Shown one piece after another: positions 54,157-62,628 of a DNA stretch of 64,000 bases (position 1 is its first letter; each line of letters opens with the position of its first letter). This DNA is from Zunongwangia sp. HGR-M22. Its GTDB lineage: Bacteria > Bacteroidota > Bacteroidia > Flavobacteriales > Flavobacteriaceae. The position numbers and the translations under genes were made by a program. The notes beneath the pieces are model-generated. The model had not been told where the DNA came from and ran no database searches. It saw only the letters and a list, made by a program, of their open reading frames with translations. The stretch is taken from NCBI RefSeq assembly GCF_027594425.1, contig NZ_CP115159.1, forward strand, positions 2,407,001-2,471,000, in the 5' to 3' direction.

Positions 54157-55101
54157 ATGTTATCAAGAGTTGCAAATAACCTCTTCTGGATGGGTCGCTA
54201 TATAGAAAGATCTGAACACATAGCTAGATATTTAAATGTAAATTATTTTTCCTCGTTGGATGCGCCAAACGAGCTTTCACAATCAAGACAATTTGTGCTT
54301 AGATCGATGCTGTTTATGGCCAGTGATCCCGTTGATGATCCTAACATTCAGCTAGATGAAGAAAAAGTTTTATTCGATATCGCTTTAAACAAGGAGAATC
54401 CAGGCTCTATTATTTCTTATCTTCAAAATGCCAGAGAAAATGCCAATAGTGCCAGAGATTTAATTTCGACAGAATTATATGAAGCTTTAAATAAATTCTA
54501 TCATTATACACTTAATTATCCCATCGATAAATTTGTGAAAAATGGTCTTTATGAGTTTACAGTAAATGTAGCCGAATCTACATCGATCTTAAAAGCTAAA
54601 GTGCAGGGCACATTATTACATGATGATGTATACAGTATCATTATGCTGGGAATTAATATAGAAAGAGCAACCCAAATAATTAGGATTATAAATGCTAAAT
54701 ATAACGATGCAAATTTAGCGGGAGGAAGTTACGGTGATCATTTAAAAAACAGTTACGAATGGACAACGCTACTAAAATGTACCGAATCCTACGATATGAT
54801 GAGGCGGTTTTATAAAAAACCTCCTAGAAGTCTAACAACTTTAGAGTTTTTAATTCTTAATCCACTTTGTCCAAGATCAGTAATGACTTGCTTGAACGAG
54901 GTATGTAAACATATAGACGATTTGTCAAGTGAAAAATCGCCCTCTAAACATTCAGCAGAATTTTTAGTAGGAAAAGTAAAATCTGAATATCAATTTAAAG
55001 TGATAGAAGAAATAGAGGAAGATTTACAGAGTTTTATAGAAAGAATTCTTAAGCAATTAAATGATATTGCCAAAAAGATAGAATTTGAGTATTTTTTATG
55101 A
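54157..55101 (+). CDS. alpha-E domain protein
   Basis: The 314-residue, almost wholly helical protein begins MLSRVANNLFWMGRYIERSEH, the hallmark of the alpha-E family. Other marks are the NARENANSARDLIS segment and ILNPLCPRSVMTCLNEVCKH. Alpha-E proteins are nearly always next to a circularly permuted ATP-grasp gene and a transglutaminase gene, and may be a binding subunit for the ATP-grasp enzyme. Biochemical function is not established. It starts 9 bp after the ATP-grasp gene, suggesting translational coupling. Confidence 0.92.
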   Translation: MLSRVANNLFWMGRYIERSEHIARYLNVNYFSSLDAPNELSQSRQFVLRSMLFMASDPVDDPNIQLDEEKVLFDIALNKENPGSIISYLQNARENANSARDLISTELYEALNKFYHYTLNYPIDKFVKNGLYEFTVNVAESTSILKAKVQGTLLHDDVYSIIMLGINIERATQIIRIINAKYNDANLAGGSYGDHLKNSYEWTTLLKCTESYDMMRRFYKKPPRSLTTLEFLILNPLCPRSVMTCLNEVCKHIDDLSSEKSPSKHSAEFLVGKVKSEYQFKVIEEIEEDLQSFIERILKQLNDIAKKIEFEYFL

Positions 55102-55145
55102 TTAAATGAACCTCATTATTTTTAAATTCGCATTTATTTTAAAAA

Positions 55146-56009
55146 ATGTCTTTAAACTATATTATAAAATATAAAGCGACTAATTTCTACGATAATTTCG
55201 TACAGGAAGCATTGTGGCAATTTTTAATTGCTCCTTTAGATTTAGGGTCTCAGCAATTGGTTTATTCAGAATTTAAAAATTCTTTAAACATTCCTACAGA
55301 GACTTCAGTTAATGGATATGGCTTTACTACTTATAGAGTTCATCCTAAAACGAAATTCAATAAAATAGAATTTGAAGCTAAATTTCATGTATTAAAAGAA
55401 AAATATAATCCTTTTGAAAATATAAATCAGCTTAGCATAGAGCAGGAAAACAAAATTTTAGATTCATTAGAATTCAAAGTACATCATTCTTTATTCTTAA
55501 AAGAAACCGCACTTACCAAATTACCCAAGCATCATACTATTCACTTTACTTTTTCAGAGCAAAGTTCTGCTTTCGAAAACTTAAAAAATCTAAACAAGTG
55601 GATTTTCGATACTTTTAGTTTTAAGGTAAATGTTACAGATGTAGATACAGATTTAGACATCATTTTAGAAGAAAAACAAGGTGTTTGCCAAGATTTCACA
55701 CATCTTTTTTGCGCCGTAGCCAGATCTTATAAAATCCCTACTCGCTACGTCTCGGGCTACCTGCACCAGGGTAATGGTTATTTTGGTGATTCACAAATGC
55801 ATGCCTGGACAGAAGCTTTTATACCAGATTGCGGGTGGATAGGATTTGATCCTACAAATAATCTAATTGCTGCAGAAAATCATATTAAAGTAGCACATGG
55901 TAAAGATTATTCCGATTGTCCTCCTATAAAAGGCGTTATCTATGCTGAAGGTGCCAACCGCACAGAGTATTCTGTTGATGTCCATGCGCAACAAAATATG
56001 CAACAGTAG
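55146..56009 (+). CDS. transglutaminase-like cysteine protease-family protein
   Basis: The 287-residue protein has an N-terminal beta domain (about 1-150; the bacterial transglutaminase N-terminal region) and a papain-like transglutaminase core. The core has the catalytic Cys in GVCQDFTHLFCAVAR, the His in MHAWTEAFIPDCGW and the Asp in GFDPTNN. Such enzymes hydrolyse or transfer at amide bonds. Its constant presence beside ATP-grasp and alpha-E genes suggests it trims or recycles the product of the ATP-grasp enzyme. It has no signal peptide, so it should be cytoplasmic. Confidence 0.92.
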   Translation: MSLNYIIKYKATNFYDNFVQEALWQFLIAPLDLGSQQLVYSEFKNSLNIPTETSVNGYGFTTYRVHPKTKFNKIEFEAKFHVLKEKYNPFENINQLSIEQENKILDSLEFKVHHSLFLKETALTKLPKHHTIHFTFSEQSSAFENLKNLNKWIFDTFSFKVNVTDVDTDLDIILEEKQGVCQDFTHLFCAVARSYKIPTRYVSGYLHQGNGYFGDSQMHAWTEAFIPDCGWIGFDPTNNLIAAENHIKVAHGKDYSDCPPIKGVIYAEGANRTEYSVDVHAQQNMQQ

Positions 56010-56072
56010 AATTAACAAATTCTTCAAATTTAGATCACCCAAAAAGAATTATACTGCAATAAATTACGATAT

Positions 56073-57170
56073 ATGATAACTACCGATCAGGTAAAAGATA
56101 TAGCTAGTAGAATAGATAACTTAAAAGTTCATTTAAATATAGATCAGAAACTAATTGAAATTCAGAACGAAGAAGAAAAAACATTTGACCCTAGTTTTTG
56201 GGACAATCCTTCTGAAGCTGAAGTTTTCATGAAAACGCTAAAAGGCAAAAAAAAGTGGGTTGGTGATTACAATTCTGCCAAAAGCGGTTTAGAAGAATTA
56301 CAGGTTTTACTTGAATTTTATAATGAAGGAGAAGCTGAAGAAAGTGATGTTAACAAACAGTACGATAAAATATTAAAAACTGTAGAAGAGCTCGAATTCA
56401 AAAATATGCTTTCTGATGAGGGTGATGACCTAAGTGCTGTACTACAAGTTACCGCAGGAGCCGGCGGGACTGAAAGTTGCGACTGGGCAGAAATGTTGAT
56501 GCGCATGTATTTGATGTGGGCTGAAAAAAAAGGATTTAAAATTAAAGAATTAAACTATCAAGCTGGCGATGTTGCAGGTATAAAAACGGTAACCCTAGAG
56601 ATTGAAGGAGAATTTGCTTTTGGCTGGTTAAAAGGTGAGAATGGCGTCCATAGATTGGTTAGAATTTCCCCATTTGACAGTAATGCCAAAAGGCATACTT
56701 CATTCGCTTCTGTTTATGTTTATCCTTTGGTAGATGATACTATTGAAATAGAAATTAATCCTGCAGATATAGAAATAACTACGGCACGATCTAGTGGTGC
56801 AGGAGGGCAAAACGTAAACAAAGTAGAAACCAAAGTGCAGCTGGTACACCATCCTACCGGAATACAAATCTCTTGTTCTGAAACCAGATCACAACATGAA
56901 AATAGAGACCGGGCGATGCAAATGCTGAAATCGCAGCTTTACGAAATAGAATTAGAAAAACAACGGGAGCAACGAGAAGACATTGAAGCCAGTAAGAAAA
57001 AAATAGAATGGGGATCGCAGATTAGAAATTATGTAATGCACCCATATAAGCTCGTTAAAGATGTTCGTACGGCGGAAGAAACCGGAAATGTAGATAGTGT
57101 TATGGATGGTGATTTAGATCAATTTTTGAAAGCTTATTTGATGATGATGGGACAAAGGAACGATGATTGA
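56073..57170 (+). CDS. prfB: peptide chain release factor 2
   Basis: RF2 terminates translation at UGA and UAA. The stop-codon recognition tripeptide SPF (199-201) and the GGQ hydrolysis motif (244-246) identify RF2. In many bacteria prfB needs a programmed +1 frameshift near codon 25. Here the frame runs unbroken from the ATG through the equivalent [12 protein letters not shown] segment, so no frameshift is needed. The 365-residue length is typical. It follows the transglutaminase gene by 63 bp. Confidence 0.96.
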   Translation: MITTDQVKDIASRIDNLKVHLNIDQKLIEIQNEEEKTFDPSFWDNPSEAEVFMKTLKGKKKWVGDYNSAKSGLEELQVLLEFYNEGEAEESDVNKQYDKILKTVEELEFKNMLSDEGDDLSAVLQVTAGAGGTESCDWAEMLMRMYLMWAEKKGFKIKELNYQAGDVAGIKTVTLEIEGEFAFGWLKGENGVHRLVRISPFDSNAKRHTSFASVYVYPLVDDTIEIEINPADIEITTARSSGAGGQNVNKVETKVQLVHHPTGIQISCSETRSQHENRDRAMQMLKSQLYEIELEKQREQREDIEASKKKIEWGSQIRNYVMHPYKLVKDVRTAEETGNVDSVMDGDLDQFLKAYLMMMGQRNDD

Positions 57171-57246
57171 TAATCATAAAACAACATAAAAACTATTTTA
57201 GAAAAAATAAAAAATTGCTTATTTTATATAAAAAGAATTATTGAAA

Positions 57247-57588
57247 ATGATCACGATTTATCACAATACTCGATGTAAAAAATCCAGAGAAGGTCTAGCC
57301 ATTGTAGAAAAGTCAGGAAAAGATTTTAAAATAAGAGAATATTTAAAAGATCCATTATCTGAAGATGAGCTAAAGAATTTGCTTGTAAAGCTTAACATTG
57401 CTCCACTGCAATTAATAAGAACCAATGAAAAAATCTGGAAAGAAAATTATAAGAATAAAGATCTTAGCGAAAATGAATTGGTACGAATAATGACAGAAAA
57501 CCCTAAGTTAATAGAGCGTCCAATCGTAGAAAATGAGATTGAAGCTGTAGTGGGAAGACCACCCGAGGACATTAAAAAAGTCTTATAA
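57247..57588 (+). CDS. ArsC/Spx-family reductase-like protein
   Basis: This 113-residue thioredoxin-fold protein begins MITIYHNTRCKKSREG, with the catalytic Cys10 in a CxxS setting, and ends in the ERPIVENEIEAVVGRPPEDIKKVL motif. This matches glutaredoxin-type arsenate reductases (ArsC). No arsR/arsB genes are nearby, so a general thiol or unknown role is possible. The open frame starts at TTG 57241, two codons before the ATG at 57247, which I prefer as the start. Confidence 0.88.
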   Translation: MITIYHNTRCKKSREGLAIVEKSGKDFKIREYLKDPLSEDELKNLLVKLNIAPLQLIRTNEKIWKENYKNKDLSENELVRIMTENPKLIERPIVENEIEAVVGRPPEDIKKVL

Positions 57589-57615
57589 CTTTTATTTCTC
57601 CAAAAACCTAATACA

Positions 57616-57990
57616 ATGAAACTTACACTAAACCAACGAATATCATTAATAAGTCTTGCAACAGTAATAGTTGCTGGATTTGTTGCCTCACAAATTTACA
57701 TGAACAAGAAAAGTAGAGAAGAAATCAAAGAAATTGCTGAAGAGCTTTCTCTACTTTGGAAAGATAGATTATTCCTAAACGAAGAACAAACACGTAAAAT
57801 GGAAGATCTAATAATAGAATATACTTTAAAGAAAAACGAGATTATTAATAGTAGCATGAATCCTATAGCGCAGGTTAGAAAGCTTAAAGCAATACAAAAA
57901 GTAGAACATCGCAATCTAGCTAAAATGCTATCTAACGAACAATTTAAAAAATATATTAACATAAATAAATCTATTCAGAAAAAAGTTTAA
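57616..57990 (+). CDS. small membrane-anchored or exported helical protein of unknown function
   Basis: The 124-residue protein has one N-terminal span or uncleaved signal anchor (about 9-28), then a charged, helical region with QTRKMEDLIIEYTLKKNEI and LKAIQKVEHRNLAKMLSNEQFKKY. The LSNEQFKKY and preceding helix recall the periplasmic Spy/CpxP-like fold (LTxxQ repeats), but the match is weak. It follows the arsC-like gene by 27 bp and may be co-transcribed. No family can be named with confidence. Confidence 0.65.
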   Translation: MKLTLNQRISLISLATVIVAGFVASQIYMNKKSREEIKEIAEELSLLWKDRLFLNEEQTRKMEDLIIEYTLKKNEIINSSMNPIAQVRKLKAIQKVEHRNLAKMLSNEQFKKYININKSIQKKV

Positions 57991-58111
57991 TTACTGAAAA
58001 TGAATAATTAACTATTGCATTTAACATAAACCAACAACTGTATTAACTCAATTTTAACCAAAGACAATTAAACCTTTTTGTGTATTGGCGGTCTTAAAAG
58101 AAAAAGTTTTA

Positions 58112-60637
58112 ATGACCGCCAAATTTTATTTTAGACAAAGCCTAGCGCTTTTATTCTTTCTTAGTTTAAATCTTACCCTCCTTGCACAGGGTAAAGAATA
58201 TACGGTAACAGGTAAAGTTATCGATGATCAACTACAAGTTCCTTTAGAATACGCAACCGTAAGTGTAATAAACGCTAGTGATCCCAGCAAAGTTACGGGA
58301 GGGGTTACCGATGTAGATGGTAATTTTAGTATAGATGTTAACCAAGGCACCTATAATATTATAGTTGAATTTATATCCTACGAAAGCAAAAAATTTAATA
58401 ACAGAACAATTAATGCAGATTTAAATCTGGGAACTATATCATTAGGAGTAAGTTCTGCCAACTTAGATGAAGTTGTTGTTAGAGCCGAAACTACTCAGGT
58501 TGATGTAAGATTAGATAAAAAAATATACAATATTGGTAAAGATCTTACCACTGCCGGAGGTACAGTTAGCGACGCTTTAAATAATGTTCCCTCGGTTTCT
58601 GTTGATATCGAAGGAGGGATTAGCTTAAGAGGTAACGAAAACGTAAAAATCTTAATAAATGGTAAGCCGTCTGCAATGGCTGGATTTGGATCTACAGATG
58701 TATTAAGCCAGTTACCTGCAGATGCTATAGAACGCGTAGAGGTAATTACGTCGCCTTCTGCCAGATATGATGCTGAAGGTACCGCAGGTATCTTAAATAT
58801 TATTCTTAGAAAAGAAGAAACCTTAGGTTTCAACGGTTCACTTACCTTAACGGGTGGAGATCCTGCAAATGCAGGAGCATCAGCAAATATTAACTATAGG
58901 ACAGATAAATTCAACTTATTCAATACTACTGGTTATCGTTATAGAGAAAGCCCGGGAAATGGATTTTTTGATACCGAATATTTTGAGGAAAGAGATATTC
59001 CACTTTTAGAAGATATTAAATACGACCGTAACGTTGAAGATCGCGACATGGATCGTGAAAATAAAGGATTCAACACAAATATTGGATTAGAATATTATAT
59101 AAACGATCAATCGTCAATAACAGGTTCGATTTTTTATAGAAATGGCGATGACGAAGATCTTACCACAAACATCAACGATTATTTCCTGAATGGCGCTGAA
59201 CGATTAGGAACAACAAGATCTGAACTTGAAACTGAAGAAGATGAAAGTTACCAGTTTGCGTTAAACTACATTAATAAGTTTAATGATGAAGGACACCAAT
59301 TAACAGCCGATTTTCAGTTTGAAACCGATAAAGAAGAAAAATCTGCTTTTATTTCTGAAAACGTAAATTATAATAATACCGAGTTAGATGAGGTAAACGT
59401 TCCTAGAGAAGAAACCAATACTTTAGAAGATCAAAAGGAATATTTAATCCAGGCAGATTACGTGCTACCAATTGGTGAAGGTTCTCAATTTGAGGCAGGA
59501 TACCGTGGTAATTTTGAAAATACAGTTACCGATTACGAACTTCGCCAGGAAAACGAAAATGGTGTTCTTGCCATCAATGAAAACCAAACTAACATTTTTG
59601 ATTATACTGAAAATGTACAAGCACTTTACTCGCAGTATGGGTCAAAGTTTGGTGACTTCAGCTTTCTTTTAGGACTTCGTTTAGAGAATACGAATTTAAA
59701 AGGAAAAATCGATTCTGAATTAACTGAAGAAGAATTGAGAGAGGAATTTGGATTCCAAATCAATACCGATTTTGATAATACCTATTTAGGACTTTTCCCA
59801 ACGGTAAACTTTATTTACGAACTTGGCGAAGAAGAAAACGTTACTTTAGGATATAATAGAAGGATTAACCGCCCACGCGGATGGTTTATCAATCCATTTC
59901 CATCTAGAGATAGTAGAACGAATATATTTCAGGGGAATCCTAATTTGCAACCCGCGTATTCTAATGCGTTCGACTTAGGATATTTAAAAAGATGGGAAAA
60001 ATTAACTCTAACCTCTTCAGTTTACTTCCAAAGAGAAACTGAATCTTTTCAAAGAGTACAGGATCAAATCACGATATCCGGACCTAATAATACCGAAGTT
60101 GAAGTTATTCGAAGCTTACCTATTAACTTAGGTATTAATGATAGAATAGGTGCTGAACTTGGATTACTTTACAATCCTGCAGACTGGTTAAGATTAAACG
60201 GAAGTTTCAACTTCTTCAAATTCGACATTACAGATGCTGTTTACGAAGGTCAAGATTACGGAAGAGACGGGACAAGCTATTTTGCTAGATTTAGTTCTAA
60301 AGTTAATCTCCCCTTGTCTATCGATTGGCAAACAAATGCATTCTATATGGGGCCAACAGACGAAATTCAGGGTCGTAGAGATGGTATGTTATCTATTGAT
60401 GTTGCGCTTAGTAAAGAAATATTTAATGATAATGCTACAATATCAGTTAATGCAAGAGATTTACTGAACTCAAGAAAAAGACAGGGAACAACAGTTACCA
60501 ATAGTTTTTCTCAGTATAGCGAATTTCAGTGGAGACAAAGACAAATTAATGTTTCTTTGATTTATAGATTCAATCAACAAAAGAATCAACAAAGAAGACA
60601 AAATGCAAATGAAGAAGATATGGAAGGGGAGTTTTAA
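58112..60637 (+). CDS. outer-membrane beta-barrel protein of the TonB-dependent-receptor type (carboxypeptidase-like domain, plug, OMP_b-brl_2)
   Basis: The 841-residue protein has a signal peptide (about 1-26, ending LLAQ), a carboxypeptidase-regulatory-like domain (about 30-110; EYATVSVINASDPSKVTGGVTD), and a TonB plug (about 120-230; EGGISLRGNENVKILINGKPSAM and the PADAIERVEVITSPSARYDAEG block). A large beta-barrel fills the rest and ends in NVSLIYRF before a hydrophilic tail. Such proteins import ligands or form other outer-membrane complexes. The ligand is unknown and no SusD partner is present. The frame begins at TTG 58085, but ATG 58112 is the signal-peptide start. Confidence 0.9.
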   Translation: MTAKFYFRQSLALLFFLSLNLTLLAQGKEYTVTGKVIDDQLQVPLEYATVSVINASDPSKVTGGVTDVDGNFSIDVNQGTYNIIVEFISYESKKFNNRTINADLNLGTISLGVSSANLDEVVVRAETTQVDVRLDKKIYNIGKDLTTAGGTVSDALNNVPSVSVDIEGGISLRGNENVKILINGKPSAMAGFGSTDVLSQLPADAIERVEVITSPSARYDAEGTAGILNIILRKEETLGFNGSLTLTGGDPANAGASANINYRTDKFNLFNTTGYRYRESPGNGFFDTEYFEERDIPLLEDIKYDRNVEDRDMDRENKGFNTNIGLEYYINDQSSITGSIFYRNGDDEDLTTNINDYFLNGAERLGTTRSELETEEDESYQFALNYINKFNDEGHQLTADFQFETDKEEKSAFISENVNYNNTELDEVNVPREETNTLEDQKEYLIQADYVLPIGEGSQFEAGYRGNFENTVTDYELRQENENGVLAINENQTNIFDYTENVQALYSQYGSKFGDFSFLLGLRLENTNLKGKIDSELTEEELREEFGFQINTDFDNTYLGLFPTVNFIYELGEEENVTLGYNRRINRPRGWFINPFPSRDSRTNIFQGNPNLQPAYSNAFDLGYLKRWEKLTLTSSVYFQRETESFQRVQDQITISGPNNTEVEVIRSLPINLGINDRIGAELGLLYNPADWLRLNGSFNFFKFDITDAVYEGQDYGRDGTSYFARFSSKVNLPLSIDWQTNAFYMGPTDEIQGRRDGMLSIDVALSKEIFNDNATISVNARDLLNSRKRQGTTVTNSFSQYSEFQWRQRQINVSLIYRFNQQKNQQRRQNANEEDMEGEF

Positions 60638-60668
60638 TACACTCCTTCTTTTCTTAAAAAGAGGTTAT

Positions 60669-60700
60669 AAAAAAAGGGACTTTATAAAGTCCCTTTTTTT
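60669..60700. terminator. bidirectional terminator after the receptor gene
   Basis: GGGACTTTATAAAGTCCC (60676-60693) is flanked by seven A on the left and seven T on the right, giving a perfect symmetric stem. It serves the receptor gene and the converging small membrane-protein gene. Confidence 0.9.
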
Positions 60701-60881
60701 ATGCTTTTTGTTCTTTGGCAGCTTTTCTTTTAGCTTTCTTTTCTTTTAGCAGATCCATAATAGATCCTCCAACCCAATAAGGGACGATCACCGCAGTAAG
60801 AAAGATCATTAGCCAAAATCCCATAGTAAGGATACCTAGAAACGCCAAAAACCCTAGAAATTGATCGAATTCGAACATCAT
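60699..60881 (-). CDS. small two-span membrane protein of unknown function
   Basis: The 60-residue product begins MMFEFDQFLGFLAFLGILTMGFWLM (first segment only), with one long hydrophobic region that can form one or two spans, and a Lys-rich C-terminal tail (KEKKAKRKAAKEQKA). The open frame runs back to TTG 60968, but the ATG pair at 60881/60878 gives a more plausible start. Its basic tail would be cytoplasmic. I cannot assign a function. Confidence 0.7.
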   Translation of the reverse strand: MMFEFDQFLGFLAFLGILTMGFWLMIFLTAVIVPYWVGGSIMDLLKEKKAKRKAAKEQKA

Positions 60882-61034
60882 AATTATCAGTATTTGGAAA
60901 ACAAAGATAAAAACATTAAAAAGTTTATCACAATTTAATTTAGAATTTTTGAACAATACTATCAACAATTCAGAATATCAGCGATTTTCAACCAATTTTA
61001 AAGCTTTTTTATATCTAAAAAGTGCTTTAAACCT

Positions 61035-61042
61035 TAAATTTG
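61035..61042 (+). promoter_or_regulatory. predicted fumC promoter, -7 element
   Basis: TAAATTTG matches TAnnTTTG, 23 bp before the fumC ATG. No clear -33 element is seen. Confidence 0.5.
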
Positions 61043-61065
61043 TGTAACAATCAATATTTCAACTT

Positions 61066-62463
61066 ATGGATTATAGAATAGAAAAAGATACCATGGGGGA
61101 AGTTCAGGTTCCTTCAGACAAACTTTGGGGCGCGCAAACCGAGCGTTCTCGCAATAATTTCAAAATAGGACCGGCATCCAGCATGCCTCTAGAAATTGTT
61201 TATGGTTTTGCTTATTTAAAAAAGGCTGCCGCATATACTAATTGTGAGTTAGGTGTTCTTGCTGAAGAGAAAAGAGATCTTATTGCAAAGGTTTGTGATG
61301 AAATTCTAGAAGGAAAACACGATGATCAATTTCCATTAGTGATCTGGCAAACTGGTAGTGGTACACAATCAAATATGAATGTGAACGAAGTTATAGCCAA
61401 TCGCGCCCACCAGATTGCAGGAAAAACTATAGGTGAGGGCGATAAAACGCTTCAACCAAATGACGATGTAAATAAATCGCAGTCTTCTAACGATACTTTT
61501 CCTACCGGAATGCATATTGCTGCATATAAAAAGGTTACCGAAGTAACACTACCGGGAGTAAAACAACTTCGAGATACTTTAAAGAAAAAATCTGAAGAAT
61601 TTAAAGAGGTAGTAAAAATTGGGCGAACTCATTTTATGGATGCCACTCCCCTAACCTTAGGACAGGAATTTAGTGGGTATGCTGCGCAATTAGACTACGG
61701 AATTAAAGCTTTGGAAAATACCCTTCCTCATCTTGCTGAATTAGCTTTAGGCGGAACTGCTGTTGGAACAGGATTAAATACTCCTGAAGGATATGCTGAA
61801 AAAGTAGCCAATCAAATTGCTGAATTTACAGGATTACCTTTTAAAAGTGCCAGTAATAAATTCGAAGCTCTTGCAGCCCACGATGCTTTAGTTGAAACAC
61901 ACTCTGCATTAAAACAACTTGCTGTTTCACTAAACAAAATAGGAAATGACATTAGAATGATTGCTAGTGGACCACGTTGTGGAATTGGTGAAATTAATAT
62001 TCCTGCTAACGAGCCTGGTTCTTCAATAATGCCTGGTAAAGTAAATCCAACGCAGTGTGAAGCTCTAACTATGGTTTGCGCACAGGTTATTGGTAACGAC
62101 GTTGCGATTAGTGCTGGTGGTATGCAGGGACAATTTGAACTTAATGTCTTTAAACCTGTTATGGCAGCAAACTTATTGCAAAGCGCAGAACTTATTGGCG
62201 ATTCTTGTGTTTCTTTTGATGTAAACTGTGCGCAGGGCATCGAACCAAATCATTCCAGAATTAAGGAGCATTTAAATAATTCTTTAATGTTAGTAACGGC
62301 TTTAAATACTAAGATTGGATATTATAAAGCTGCTGAAATTGCGGGTACAGCTCATAAAAATGGAACTACGCTTAAAGAAGAGGCGGTCAATCTTGGATAT
62401 TTAACTGAAGAGGAATTTGACCAATGGGTAAATCCAAAAGATATGGTTGGAAGCCTAAAATAG
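61066..62463 (+). CDS. fumC: class II fumarate hydratase
   Basis: FumC interconverts fumarate and malate in the TCA cycle without an iron-sulfur cluster. The 465-residue protein has the superfamily signature [11 protein letters not shown] with the catalytic serine loop, plus [34 protein letters not shown] and [19 protein letters not shown]. The length is standard for a tetrameric class II enzyme. It is a single-gene unit with its own promoter and terminator. Confidence 0.97.
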   Translation: MDYRIEKDTMGEVQVPSDKLWGAQTERSRNNFKIGPASSMPLEIVYGFAYLKKAAAYTNCELGVLAEEKRDLIAKVCDEILEGKHDDQFPLVIWQTGSGTQSNMNVNEVIANRAHQIAGKTIGEGDKTLQPNDDVNKSQSSNDTFPTGMHIAAYKKVTEVTLPGVKQLRDTLKKKSEEFKEVVKIGRTHFMDATPLTLGQEFSGYAAQLDYGIKALENTLPHLAELALGGTAVGTGLNTPEGYAEKVANQIAEFTGLPFKSASNKFEALAAHDALVETHSALKQLAVSLNKIGNDIRMIASGPRCGIGEINIPANEPGSSIMPGKVNPTQCEALTMVCAQVIGNDVAISAGGMQGQFELNVFKPVMAANLLQSAELIGDSCVSFDVNCAQGIEPNHSRIKEHLNNSLMLVTALNTKIGYYKAAEIAGTAHKNGTTLKEEAVNLGYLTEEEFDQWVNPKDMVGSLK

Positions 62464-62492
62464 GTTCTTCAGCATAAAATATAATTTCAAAT

Positions 62493-62527
62493 AAAAAAGG
62501 CTGTCTCTAATTGAGACAGCCTTTTTT
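62493..62527. terminator. bidirectional terminator after fumC
   Basis: A 15-bp stem AAAAAAGGCTGTCTC / GAGACAGCCTTTTTT with a 5-nt loop lies 29 bp after the fumC stop. It may also stop transcripts from the converging ccs gene. Confidence 0.9.
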
Positions 62528-62628
62528 ATTTATCCATTCTGAATATATTCAGAAAATATTAGTCAATAAGTAAAACTAAATATTCCTTATCAAATAGAGC
62601 AATTAATTTCTCTAATATGGATACACTA

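Noticed and set aside
56073-56170. Search for a programmed +1 frameshift in prfB
   Set aside because: There is no in-frame stop; the gene is continuous from ATG.
57616-57990. Assignment of the 124-residue protein to the Spy/CpxP family
   Set aside because: Only a loose LSNEQF match is seen; it is left as a hypothetical protein.
11812-62240. Plus-strand frames over 60 codons opposite fabG, sucD, the M56 gene, fumC and others
   Set aside because: All are shadows of better-supported genes, with Ser/Ile/Pro-biased composition and no promoters.
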